A DNA stretch of 64,000 nucleotides from Ashinkailepas kermadecensis (lineage: Eukaryota > Arthropoda > Thecostraca > Neolepadidae), in the NCBI GenBank assembly GCA_034440615.1, contig JAOTOM010004334.1, positions 100,001 to 164,000 of the forward strand, written 5' to 3'. A model generated the notes under the pieces. That model was not told the origin of the DNA and ran no database searches. It saw only the letters and a list, made by a program, of their open reading frames with translations. This document shows, in pieces, positions 9,550 to 19,692 of the stretch; the first letter of the stretch is position 1; each line of letters opens with the position of its first letter. The position numbers and the translations under genes were made by a program.

Positions 9550-9843
9550 CAGGGGCGGATACAGGAAGGGGGACACTGGGGGCATGTGTGCCTCCCCCAT
9601 GGAAGGTGGCGCGTCCTCCGAGAAGGCTCGAGGGCACCTCGCTCAATGATTTTGTTTAGCCAGAGGCACCCCTCGGAGAGGAATAGGCACCCCCTTGGAA
9701 GAAAAGACTCCCCTGTGTCCCCTCCCCTGCCCAACGGATATTTTCAGCCGAAGGTGCCCGTCCAGGTAATTTCGCAGTGGCTCTCTTCCAGACAAGTCCC
9801 CCGCCCCCGCCCCCGCCCATTGCAATTCCTGGATCCGCCCCTG
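9550..9843. mobile_element. hAT-like MITE, CAGGGGCGGAT family
   Basis: The termini are CAGGGGCGGATACAGGA and its inverted counterpart TCCTGGATCCGCCCCTG. Flanks ATCTCGGG (9542-9549) and ATCTTGGC (9844-9851) match at 6 of 8 positions, consistent with a decayed 8 bp target duplication of hAT type. The interior is G-rich without a transposase. Sister copies lie at 16616-16958, 26674-26974 and, as fragments, 46330 and 57143. Confidence 0.75.
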
Positions 9844-10166
9844 ATCTTGGCACGGCGTGTCGGCTTGTGTCTGCAAGAGGAAAGAGGCAAGAGGCAAGAG
9901 ATCTCCAACAAAACCAGGTGCCCGAAAATTTTCAGATCGAATAGGGAAAATGACAAATTAACATCAACTGGTTACCAAACCCGGGTAATGCAGACCGTTC
10001 CGACTCACCTGGGATCTCCAGCCATTTCCGAGAGCAGCGCAGTTCGCTGGTTTTCACCGGCGAACGTCTGCCACCACGTAACACACGGCTTTGAGGTTGC
10101 ACGACCCCGAAATGCCCATCGGGAATCCTACGTCTCCATGAACTGCGTGAACAGGGTGCCGTCGGG

Positions 10167-10429
10167 CACTGGCGGATCTAGCCCACCGGTTTGGGGGGGG
10201 GCCAACTTTCCATTTTCGGCGTCAGCCCCCCCCCCCAGTGGCGTACCTAGGAATTGCATCAGGGGAGGGGTCGAACGGATTTGGAGGGTGCCCATTCTCC
10301 CACTATTTTTGGTTAAAAGCACCGGATTTCGACCACTATTTGGCAAAGGGGCCCACTATGGCCCCCCTTTTTAAGCGCTTCGGGGGGGGGGGGCATGGCC
10401 GGAATGGCCCCTCCCTGGATCCGCCAGTG
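10167..10429. mobile_element. hAT-like MITE with exact 8 bp target duplication
   Basis: The left end CACTGGCGGATC and right end GATCCGCCAGTG are perfect inverted repeats. CCGTCGGG is duplicated exactly on both sides (10159-10166 and 10430-10437). Inside, near 10236, is the left end of another hAT-like family (CAGTGGCGTACCTAGG), suggesting a nested or chimeric element. No transposase is encoded. Confidence 0.88.
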
Positions 10430-10658
10430 CCGTCGGGTAAGTGTGGCAACAGGTGTTGAAGCTTAGCCTGGCGTCTGTTTATGGCGTATGCCAATGCAAA
10501 GCGTTCCCCGCAAAGAATCAATCTAGACAACCATGCTCTCCCTCTATCTGTGGTGTCGCTATTCTACTCTTGCAAGTGCGACACTTGCAGCCATGTGCAG
10601 CCATGTACTCTTGCAGCCATGTAATATGTGTGGAGTGCAGTGGTGTCCGCATGCGATA

Positions 10659-10753
10659 GGATGAGCGATAAACGATAAACGATAATTATCGCTGTTAAGT
10701 AAATCGGTTATCGTTATCGTTTATCGATAAATTTTCAAAATTATCGCTCATCC
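10659..10753. repeat. inverted repeat with ATCGTTTATCG core
   Basis: GGATGAGCGATA (10659-10670) and TATCGCTCATCC (10742-10753) are exact inverted complements, and the 70 bp between them is a run of CGATAA and TTATCG words. A related ATTATCGTTATCGTTTTATCG stretch occurs at about 12012-12045. It may be a small foldback element. Confidence 0.6.
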
Positions 10754-10963
10754 ACTTATCGCAAGTTCCAAAAATTATGAACGATAAACGATAAAATGTA
10801 AAACGGGATGATGGAAAAATGGAAGACGATCGACAGTGTATGCCGCGCGACAGTGTGTGTGCGCAACCTGTTGCCATCTGCTAAGTGTACAGATCTGTCA
10901 GACGGCCGACGGGTGGTATAAATTTGCGCGGCGGGCCGGGCAGAGGTCGTCACAGGGGGTCCA

Positions 10964-11352
10964 CCCGCATATCTGGCAACTATCCAAATCTTCAGGTTAA
11001 AATAAGCCTATTTTCAAAGTTAATCGTCATTGAGATAATTGGATTATTTCATTATCATTTGAAAATAGCATTCTGTACTCAGTGTAAAGAACTTGAAATA
11101 ACATGTAGTTATTGATTGAGGCTTATTTTCAAAAACCTTTAAGAACTGGCATTGTTCTACACTCCCGCATATCTGGCAACTATGCATATCTTCAGTTAAT
11201 ATTAGCCTATCTTCAAAGTTAATCATAATTGAGATAATTTTATTATTTCATTATCGTTTGAAAATAAAATTGTTTACTCAGTATAAAGAATTTGAAATAA
11301 GATTTTGTAGTTATTGATTGAGGCTTATTTACATAAAACCTTTAAGAACTGG
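10964..11352 (+). repeat. two-copy tandem duplication of about 200 bp
   Basis: Unit 1 (10964-11163) and unit 2 (11164-about 11352) both start CCCGCATATCTGGCAACTAT and both contain GTTATTGATTGAGGCTTATT and CCTTTAAGAACTGG. Divergence is visible throughout, so the duplication is not recent. No coding content. Confidence 0.92.
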
Positions 11353-12053
11353 TAGGGACGATGGACATACGAGGTTTGTCAAAGCATATTCCTCGCGCCG
11401 CAAAACAGACGACGTTACGCATGACGTACGAGGGTTTATCGAAAGTGGTTGCGTCGAAAATATAATTACTTCTGCCGGTATGTCGGTACTTCGTGACAGA
11501 ATATATGTACTTCCACTGTGCTAAGCGTTGTCTTGGACATTGGCGAATATTGGGATATACAATAAGTAGGTACCTATTGAAGACAATGTGTTAAAGTAGC
11601 TATAATTGGTCTGTAGCTGGGCCAGATGTCTCAAGCACCGAACCATCATCCAACAAAGCGGCGGACTGAATGCGTCCACGGCGCTATGTACAAGCGGCCG
11701 CTGAGTGTACTGCGTTTTGCGGCGCTTGGTCATCTTGGTGAGTCGGAATCAGTGCCCTCGCGACGGGCTCATGGCAGCTGGGTTTGCATGGTGCCAGGTA
11801 TGCAACACCAGCATCTGTACGCGTCCATTTCTTGTAAACACTAATGCTATTTGTACTCTGTTTTGGACCTTGATTTTGGACGTGAAAATAGGTCAGGGGC
11901 GGACTCCGTGCCACTGAAAATCGCGTATATTCTGGACGAATTCGGCAGTAAAGCGAACAATATGCATGTGAGCGCAACAATTGAGCACTGAAAACGTTCC
12001 TTAAAAAAAACAATTATCGTTATCGTTTTATCGCTATCGCTGTTAATTTTGTG

Positions 12054-12054
<1 letters not shown>
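11353..12054. other. gene-free stretch
   Basis: Unique-looking DNA, ending in a CGTTATCG-rich patch at about 12012-12045. No supported gene. Confidence 0.4.
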
Positions 12055-12093
<39 letters not shown>

Positions 12094-12138
12094 TTTTTTT
12101 TTTTTTTTTTTTTTTTGGGGGGGAAAAAAAATTTTTTA
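12055..12138. repeat. T-rich homopolymer tract
   Basis: Two T runs of about 27 and 29 bases separated by a short A run, then G and A runs. Assembly length may be unreliable. Confidence 0.9.
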
Positions 12139-12841
12139 GGGGACACTGTGTGGAGTGTCAAAGGTCACATCCATGTCTCTCCCTGTTTCAAGAGCCCGCA
12201 CCCAACCCGCGTGAGAATCGTGAAGGAAATAATTCGCCTTCCAAGTCGTACTGACTATCATGGGTATCACGAAGCTGTGGGACGGGGAACGTGTTCCCTA
12301 AACTTCGCGAATTTTACCACTGCGCGCATGATGTCTATGGAAGGATCTGCCTCAACCCTTTTCGCGCCCCTGCTCCAAAACCCTCCGCAACGCCACTTGA
12401 CCAGGTCCAGCTAACACAAGCACGGTGTCAAATATATCTCGACCTTAATTTGCACACATTCCGCGCTTCTTCTCACTGACATACGTGGATTAAGTAATAT
12501 AACGGGCTCTGGTGAATACAACACTGATACCATGTTTCCCACATTACGTCATCACTTCCTTCCATCCAATCTCACCATGTTAGCCGGCATTAAAAACAAA
12601 TAATCGCGACAGCAACCCAGCAATCCAAACGTAACGAAGGCCAATCGACATTGAGAAACTGCCGCGTTTTTTTTCAGGCGAGCCGTTCCGGTCTGATTAG
12701 CATGTCTGCCGACATGACAGCTATGCCGTCGTGCTAATACGAACGTGTCCGTCCGCATGCTATGTCCACGTGGCACATGTGTGCCAAAATACGCACCCGC
12801 TCGAAGTCGCAAAGTCGTCCGATGATTTACAGCCGACCGAG
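12139..12841. other. gene-free stretch
   Basis: Unique DNA with no repeat or exon that I can support. Confidence 0.4.
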
Positions 12842-13262
12842 TGATCCAAGTCACTTGATCACTGATTTCCAGCCGTGGGATATGTCATTGGCGGGACAGT
12901 GTCACTTGATCACTTGACACGTGGGATATGTCATCCCACCTGTCACTTGATCACTGATTTCCAGCCGTGGGATATGTCGTTGGCGGGACAGTGTCACTTG
13001 ATCACTTGACACGTGGGATATGTCATCCCACCTGTCACTTGATCACTGATTTCCAGCCGTGGGATGTCATTGGTGGGACAGTGTCACTTGATCACTTGAC
13101 ACGTGGGATATGTCATCCCACCTGTCACTTGATCACTGATTTCCAGCCGTGGGATATGTCGTTGGCGGGACAGTGTCACTTGATCACTTGACACGTGGGA
13201 TATGTCATCCCACCTGTCACTTGATCAGTGATTTCCAGCCACTTGATCAGTGATTTCCAGCC
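12842..13262 (+). repeat. 92 bp satellite, about 4.5 copies
   Basis: TCACTGATTTCC recurs at 12859, 12951, 13043 and 13133 (period 92, once 90). Each unit carries three related sub-blocks with TCACTTGATCACT and GTGGGATATGTCAT, pointing to an ancestral shorter unit. The TGATCAC core resembles the core of the 88 bp satellite in the noc intron. Confidence 0.93.
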
Positions 13263-13564
13263 GAGTGATCCAAGATCCAAGTCATCGGCGGCCTGGTGTC
13301 GGGACCACACCACCAGAGCTATCGGTCCGGTGGCGTGGTCCCGGAATTCACGCAGCAGGTGCGGCGACCACAGGACCCTGTTCCGCGAGTCCGGTCTATT
13401 CGAGGAATTTGTCTTGAGGCACACGTCTCACTGTATGTAGGTAAGACATCCTCACCTGCTTCACAACCTTCCTCAGATAAATATGTGGTGAACATCTGTT
13501 AGCCGTGTTGCTCATATCGCGCGGCACAACACTCGCTATTCCGACTGCTGTGAACATCTTCTAG
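13263..13564. other. gene-free stretch
   Basis: About 300 bp of unique DNA between two satellites; nothing recognised. Confidence 0.35.
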
Positions 13565-13650
13565 CTGTGTCGCCTTCCTGTGGAGTTCAGAGTCCTTCCT
13601 TTGGAGTTCAGAGTCCTCCATGTGGAGTTCAGTGTCCTTCCTATGGAGTT
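13565..13650 (+). repeat. minisatellite of TGTGGAGTTCAGAGTCCT units, left part
   Basis: Four units of about 22 bp (CTTCCTGTGGAGTTCAGAGT and variants), interrupted at 13650 by a SINE. The same repeat resumes after 13990. Confidence 0.85.
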
Positions 13651-13989
13651 TTTTTTACATAAATTTTGATCCGAATTTTTGCTGAGATGGCTTTATGAAC
13701 CAGGGTTCCATTGCTAAGCAGAGCTTGTTGCGTGAACCCTGGCTCCACCACCCACCCGATCCATGAATTCCAGTTCAACGGCAGAATTTAGAGCGAAAGT
13801 TTAACGTGCCGTCAATGCCCGGTACCGACACGGCCGCCCGGTAGCTCGCCCCCGGCCTTATCGGGCCAGCTGCCAACTGACCCTCCCAGCCGTGAAGCTA
13901 AATGAGAGCGCGTGAAGCGACTCGAACCCTGTGTTGCCAGGACAGGGGAGACCAGTGCAGGCCAGCGCTCTAACCAACTGAGCTACCGG
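13651..13989 (-). mobile_element. tRNA-headed SINE inserted in a minisatellite
   Basis: On the minus strand the head reads GGTAGCTCAGTTGGTTAGAG (box A, within 13969-13986) and CAGGGTTCGAGTC (box B, 13919-13931). The body ends in an A-run at about 13651-13658 (T on the plus strand). The same GTGGAGTTCAG minisatellite flanks both ends, with GGAG abutting each junction. The body differs from that of the SINEs at 5716 and 15494, so this is a separate family. Confidence 0.75.
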
Positions 13990-14265
13990 GGAGTTCAGTG
14001 TGTTCTTCCTGTAGAGTTCAGAGTACCCTCCATATTGTGTTCAGAGTGGCTTCCATGTGAAGTTCAGAGTGTTCTCCCTGTGGAGTTCAGAGATTCCATG
14101 TGAAGTTCAGTGTTCTTCCTGTGGAGTTCCAAGACCTCCCTCTGGAGTTCAGAATCCTTCATGTGATGTTCAGCGTCATCCGCATGGAGTTCAACGTCTT
14201 CCCGGTTCAGTGCATAGTGTCCTCCCTGTGCAGTTCGGATCGTCCATGTGAAGTTTAGTGTTGGC
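13990..14265 (+). repeat. minisatellite of TGTGGAGTTCAGAGTCCT units, right part
   Basis: About ten degenerate 22-27 bp units (GTTCTTCCTGTGGAGTTC, CCTCCATGTGAAGTTCAG and similar), continuing the array at 13565-13650. Confidence 0.85.
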
Positions 14266-14780
14266 CGTATCGAACAGCACAACACTCATTATTTTATTCA
14301 CTGTTTGCCCGGGGAAGATATATTTTATTGTTCAGTCGTGATAAGTGCAATACAGTGATAACTGTAGCGGGTGTTTCGAGAGCAGTTTAGCCCCGGTGCT
14401 CCAGCCAGAGTTAGCACTTTACTCTATCGTTGCTTCCTCTCATCTACGCCAGCTTCAACTTGGTGGTGCTCTGCGCTTGAATTGGCTCGTCTCGTGCTCG
14501 CCTTGATCGGCTTGAATTTGGTAGGTCCTCTGGCTTGAATTACCTCATTTTCACCCGAGACCCTAGTCCATGCCGGCTTTAATTTCATGGCTCTATTGGG
14601 TTTGCATTTGCCTTCTCCAACGCCGCTCTTGGTCTATTATTCTTCCCAGCATCCCAGCGGTCAAAATAGCAGACGAACGCTTTACTTATGCTCTTCTCCT
14701 TCTCCGAGCACACTCTTCTCCTTCTCCGAGTCCAGCGGAAGTGTCGGACATCATCACCGGAAGTGTCGCCACCAACGACG
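14266..14780. other. gene-free stretch
   Basis: Unique DNA with a mild repetition of CTTCTCCTTCTCCGAG near 14693-14730. No supported gene. Confidence 0.4.
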
Positions 14781-15165
14781 TCCGGCATCAGCTGTCAGAG
14801 TTGCGATGCAGTTGTGGACGTCCAGCATCAGCTGTCAGAGTTGCGATGCAGTTGTGGACGTCCAGCATCAGCTGTCAGAGTTGTGATGCAGTTGTGGACG
14901 TCCAGCATCAGCTGTCAGAGTTGTGATGCAGTTGTGGACGTCCAGCATCAGCTGTCAGCGTTGTGATGCAGTTGTGGACGTCCAGCATCAGCTGCCAGAG
15001 CTATGATGCAGTTGTGGACGTCCAGCATCAGCTGTCAGAGTTGTGATGCAGTTGTGGACGTCCAGCATCAGCTGTCAGAGTTGTGATGCAGTTGTGGACG
15101 TCCAGCATCAGCTGTCAGAGTTGCGATGCAGTTGTGGACGTTCAGCATCAGCTGACAGAGTTGTG
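14781..15165 (+). repeat. 40 bp satellite, about 9.5 copies
   Basis: Exact 40 bp period with AGCATCAGCTGTCAGAGTTG and GATGCAGTTGTGGACG in each unit. Homogeneity is very high (one or two differences per unit), implying recent expansion or conversion. Each unit includes the CAGCTG palindrome. Confidence 0.96.
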
Positions 15166-15478
15166 GACGTCCAAGACTGCCCTACCGCCCAATGCATGGC
15201 TACTCCAGCCCAAGGATCGCCCAGAGCTGAGTCTCGACGGTTAGTCAGCAGTCGCAAGGAGACGGAATGATGTCAAGTTCTATCAGTATCTAACACGTTC
15301 TGCCGGTACGGTGCTCAAATAGGTGCACGCAGCAGCCGAGCATAGCACGAGACAGACTCTTGTTCCGTTCACTCACCACAACGAACATCGGGGATGTTCA
15401 GGCTGTGAAATGATATGTGCCCACAGGCACACATGGAATCAGTGACATAATTTGGGTATGTTACTTCTTGTCGAAGTC
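15166..15478. other. gene-free stretch
   Basis: Unique DNA between the satellite and the SINE; nothing recognised. Confidence 0.35.
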
Positions 15479-15493
15479 GAGAGTTCAAGATAG

Positions 15494-15660
15494 GGGACGA
15501 GTGGTCTAGGGGTAAGATGCTCGTCTTACAACCGAAAGGTTGTGGGTTCGAGTCTCACATGTCGCTACTCTTCGCCCGCGACCAATCGGCGTGAGAGATT
15601 GGCGACGCTACATGACTCAACGGTCGACGTGTCGTAAAACCAATAACCAACTAACCAACT
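15494..15660 (+). mobile_element. tRNA-headed SINE, copy B
   Basis: The tRNA-like head has box A-like GAGTGGTCTAGGGG and box B GGGTTCGAGTCTC (15544-15556). The anticodon arm pairs imperfectly, so it is not a working tRNA. The body CCCGCGACCAATCGG, TGAGAGATTGGCGACGCT, GTCGTAAAA matches the SINE at 5716-5893, although the heads come from different tRNA-like sequences. The tail is a CCAACTAA repeat. Flanks GAGAGTTCAAGATAG (15479-15493) and GAGAGTCGAAGATAG (15661-15675) form a 15 bp target duplication with two mismatches. Confidence 0.87.
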
Positions 15661-15829
15661 GAGAGTCGAAGATAGGTAGGTACCTCTCTACCTACTTACC
15701 GATGTGATGATTTGGAAGGCTGGGCAGCCCATTCCCCAATGGATAAAATACATTCGCTTGGAGGCGGCTCCAACACGCTGGATATTGATCTACCGTACCT
15801 GCGTAAGAGCAGTTAGTAGTTGTCCCACG

Positions 15830-15945
15830 GACGTTGATTTCTGAAAACTATTGGGGGAAGGGTGCATAGTATATGAAGATATTGGTCAGACCCAAATGGA
15901 TTGGGGGCACTTGTCCCCTCAAAAGTATAAATAACAACACCACTG
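15830..15945 (+). repeat. dispersed repeat family B, copy 4 (internally deleted)
   Basis: It starts CGTTGATTTCTGAAAACTAT, has a shortened middle, and ends GGGGGCACTTGTCCCCTCAA then TAAATAACAACACC, like the other three copies. Confidence 0.65.
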
Positions 15946-16231
15946 ACTGTTCCCCTATCACAGCACATCCTTTAGGAGCTTGTGAAATATTGGTCTGGTG
16001 CTTTAGGGGTACTGCGGCCCTCCCATCAATCGTTGGCAGATACCTTGGTTGAGGCTTTATTTTAGTGGAGTGGCCGTATGTGAGTATCTCTGCTGTGTAT
16101 ATGTTTCTATAGCATGAGGTGTCGTTTGAAATATTGGGAGAAAATCAAGAAACATGTCGTTTTCTGAAAGCTGAATTATCTGTGTCGCATCCCCATTAAT
16201 TTAGAGCTGGCGAGTGTAAGAATACAACTCG
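15946..16231. other. short gene-free stretch
   Basis: Nothing recognised. Confidence 0.3.
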
Positions 16232-16388
16232 GCGTCGTCAGTCACGTAACTGGCGTACAATTCGGCGGCGTTAGTCACGTGACCCATCGTCCAGCGGCCG
16301 TCAGTCGATAGATCACGTGACTGACGTACAAATCGGCGGCGTTAGTCAGGTGACCTATCGTCTGTCGGCCGTCAGTCGACGCCTCCAA
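16232..16388 (+). repeat. two-copy tandem duplication of about 76 bp with GTCACGTGAC sites
   Basis: The segments starting near 16232 and 16308 both contain CGTACAAWTCGGCGGCGTTA followed by GTCACGTGACC or GTCAGGTGACC and CGGCCGTCAGTCGA. The CACGTG palindrome is shared with the arrays at 40.9 and 42.4 kb. Confidence 0.7.
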
Positions 16389-16615
16389 ATTGGCGCACCA
16401 ATTACCGCGATAGTCGGCCGACGCGGAGGCGACACCGGACGTCGTCGGCGCCGACGCACCGCCGACACGCGCCGTCGATATGGCAGCGATAATCGACACG
16501 CCAAGATGTCTCGCCACGCCACTGTCCGGGTGTCGTGCCTCGCGCTGATTTAGTCGTGTTTTTCCGGCGCACCCGCGCGCCAGATGTTGCAGATGACTTC
16601 CTGGACATCGCCGCG

Positions 16616-16958
16616 CAGGGGCGGATCCAGGAATTTTCGTGTGGAAGGGGCACTTGTCTGCAGGAGCGCCATTTCCTCGGACGGACGCCACTGCGAAATT
16701 CCTGGAATTAATTTTCGGCCAAAGGCACTCTGGCCGAAAGTCCGTTGATGGGGGAATTTACATATACTGGAACATAATTAAGGGGCGCCTTTTCCTCTCA
16801 AGAGGGCGTCTATTCCTCTGGGAGGGATACCTTTGTCTAAAAATATCCGCCTTGGGAGAGTTAGGTGACCTGAAGCCTTCCACGGCCTGAGGGACGCCAC
16901 TTTTCCACGAAGAGGGGTACAAGTCCCCGGTTCTCCTCCCCCCATGTATCCGCCCCTG
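16616..16958. mobile_element. hAT-like MITE, CAGGGGCGGAT family, copy 2
   Basis: The left end is CAGGGGCGGATCCAGGAAT; the right end is ATGTATCCGCCCCTG. The interior (GGGGCGCC, GAGGGCGTC, AAAATATCC) resembles the copy at 9550. No convincing 8 bp target duplication is visible, so the ends may be rearranged. Confidence 0.68.
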
Positions 16959-17039
16959 TCCTGAGCAAGAGAGATGCACAGCGAGCGCACTGGGCAGACA
17001 GACCGTGACGACATGCGTCCTGTCAAAATACCCAGAGCG

Positions 17040-17365
17040 TGTCAATGGTGATGTCAGAAATTCCCAGAGCGCGGCAGTGGTCCTGTGAGAAATATCCAGG
17101 ACGTGTCAGTGGTCCTGACAGAAATATCCGGACTGCGTGTCAGTGGTCCTGACAGAAATACCCGGACTGCCTGTCAGTGGTCCTGACAGAAATACCCGGA
17201 CTGCGTGTCAGTGGTCCTGACAGAAATACCCGGACTGCGTGTCAGTGGTCCTGACAGAAATACCCGGACTGCGTGTCAGTGGTCCTGACAGAAATACCCG
17301 GACTGCGTGTCAATGGTCCTGACAGAAATAGCCGGACTGCGTGGCAGTGGTCCTGACAGACCCCG
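17040..17365 (+). repeat. 34 bp satellite, about 9 copies
   Basis: Units of exactly 34 bp carry GTCAGTGGTCCTGACAGAAA and TACCCGGACTGC. The first two units are more divergent than the rest, a common edge effect. Confidence 0.95.
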
Positions 17366-17682
17366 CCACGAAAAAGAAAAAGTTATTCATCCACCTGTGA
17401 CGGGTCAGAAAATTATTTCCACTGTCTGGTACGCGCATCCACAAAGGAACAGCGCCTAACAAGATGCTCTGAACGACTTACAGGCGTAATTTGGGCGCGA
17501 TTTACTCCAGCATTTCGACAAGTCTTCATTAGGGAACAGTATGCAAAGCACGCCAGGAGCATACACATTTCATCAGGGTTCGTGCCGGATGCAATTTTCC
17601 CGAGTTGCGAGTGAGACAACGTCACCTATTCAATTATTCAACCATCGCCGTGTGGCCCGCTCCGCGCCGAGCAGAACTCCTT
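17366..17682. other. gene-free stretch
   Basis: Unique DNA between two satellites; no exon recognised. Confidence 0.35.
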
Positions 17683-17949
17683 CGGCGGAGCAGAGTTGTC
17701 CGGCGGTGCAGAGCTGTCCGGCGGAGCAGAGCTGTCCGGCGGAGCAGAGCTGTCCGGCGGAGCAGAGCTGTCCGACGGAGCAGAGCTGTCCGGCGGAGCA
17801 GAGCTGTCCGGCGGGCAGCTCCGTCGGAGCAGAGTTGTCCGGCGGAGCAGAGCTGACCGAAGGAAGCAGAGCTGTCCGACGGAGCAGAGCTGTCCGGCGG
17901 AGCAGAGCTGTCCGGCGAAGCAGAGCTGTCCGTCGGAGCAGAGCTGTTC
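17683..17949 (+). repeat. 18 bp minisatellite, about 14 copies
   Basis: The unit CGGCGGAGCAGAGCTGTC varies at one or two bases, with one disruption near 17810-17830. The 18 bp period keeps frames open on both strands, giving spurious low-complexity peptides. Confidence 0.95.
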
Positions 17950-18790
17950 ACTGTTCAGCTCACACCAATCCGGTTTCGGTGTGCTGGTGCGCACGGCGCT
18001 GCGCCGGTCACGACGGCCAGCAGCGGCGCCGTTTCGGCGCGTCACATCTGCACGTCGCGCTGCGACCGAGGGCCGCAGCGCGGCCGATACGAGGCCGTAT
18101 CGTGTGTTCTTCGAATGTCCGCGCCGACGGCGCCCACCGAGCGTGAGAGAGAGAGAGAGAGAGTCGGCGCTGGGACCGGCCGGCGGGACCAACTCGATGT
18201 CGGCGCGGCTTTTGATGGCGTCGGCGCGCCAGGCGTCGGCGGCTGCTACTGAACGCATGCACGTGCAGGTTGCCCAAATAATTTCGAACGTTCAGCGGGT
18301 GTGCTTTTCATTCTGGTCATATTGTAATGGAATCCACAACCAATAAAAGACAGATGCAAACTTATCATGGGCCAGGTGGTTGTACGCAAGCTTTGCTGTA
18401 TTGGCGTGGAACTCCATGCTCCCTTTACATAGGAACTAAAAAAGACTGCACCGTTGTCCAATCCGACGGAACGCGGTCCGGGTGCGGGTTTGTACTTCGA
18501 GTTCCGATGGGGACCGTGTACCAAACTTGGGGTTTTATGATGCGTTTTGATTCCATAGCATTTAGCTGCGCCTTTGCTGTGATAGCATGTTTTCTTGAAG
18601 CATTGGGCCCATAATTTTCTTGGCTAAGAAACCCATTCAGAGTTTCCACCTATGTAGATATTCAAGAACATCTTTGGACATCAAACTCTTTGGATAACTT
18701 TGGATATCAATTAGCTTAACCGAAGTTGCATAATGCATGCACACACAAACACACACACGCACATATGCATGTACATAGGTATAATTATCC
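17950..18790. other. gene-free stretch
   Basis: GC-rich DNA to about 18260 with a (GA)n run near 18146-18163, then mixed DNA with no supported exon. Confidence 0.4.

Positions 18791-18796
<6 letters not shown>

Positions 18797-18828
<32 letters not shown>
18797..18828. repeat. (TA)n microsatellite
   Basis: About 30 bp of TA repeats, flanked by TATGTGTGTGTATATGC. Confidence 0.92.
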
Positions 18829-18833
<5 letters not shown>

Positions 18834-19189
18834 GTGTGTGTATATGCATAAATACATACATATACGTATACTAATTTTTACCTGGTCACTTACTGGTCAC
18901 TGCTCATTATTCCTTCTTCCAACTTTAATTCTACGTCACGATCGTAAGGGAATCTTCAGCAAGATGAACGTCCGAAGAAACCTCAATTCCTTTGAAATGG
19001 ACTCAAAGAGCCATCCAGCAGAAAAACAACAGAACACACAACGAAGCACCCACAACTGGAAAACATATTTGTATGGCTTCGATCGTTGAATTACTTCAGA
19101 ATAGCTATCGGATTCAACAAAATATCATCGTCCATAAACTGAGTTTCCAATTATGCGATCGTTGTTGCGCGCCTGCCGTATTTCCACCA

Positions 19190-19692
19190 TCAGCGTGAGC
19201 AACGGGCACCCCCGTGCCCCAACGTCAGAGCGTGACATTTCCACCATCAGCGTGAGAAGGCATGCCCCAACGTCAGAGCGTGATATTTCCACCATCAGCG
19301 TGAAAACCGTGCCAAGTCAGATCGTCCATTAAACTGAGTTTCGTGCAATTATCGGGAGCAATGCCGATGCCCAACGTCAGAGGTGACACTTCCATTAGCG
19401 CGCCTGCCCCAATCAGAGCGCGACATTTCCACCATCGGCGTGAGCGATGACACTTCCACCATCGGCGTCAGAATGGGCACCCCGTGCCCCAACGTCAGAG
19501 CGTGACATTTCCACCATCAGCGTGAGCAATGGGCCCCCCCCTACCCCAACGTAAAAGCGTGACATTTCCACCATCAGCGTGAGCAACGGGCACCCCCGTG
19601 CCCCAACGTCAGAGCGTGACATTTCCACCATCAGCGTGAGCAACGGGCACCCCCGTACCCCAACGTCAGAGTGTGACATTTCCATGGCATTT
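19190..19692 (+). repeat. 57 bp satellite, about 8 copies
   Basis: GACATTTCCACCATCAGCGT recurs every 57 bp in the best part (19561, 19618). The units also hold GGGCACCCCCGTGCCCCAAC and GTCAGAGCGT. The left half is scrambled and contains a repeated AAACTGAGTTTC block (about 19137 and 19334), indicating a larger duplicated segment. Confidence 0.9.

Noticed and set aside
15494..15562. Functional tRNA gene
   Set aside because: The anticodon stem is mismatched and the sequence continues into the shared SINE body with a 15 bp target duplication.
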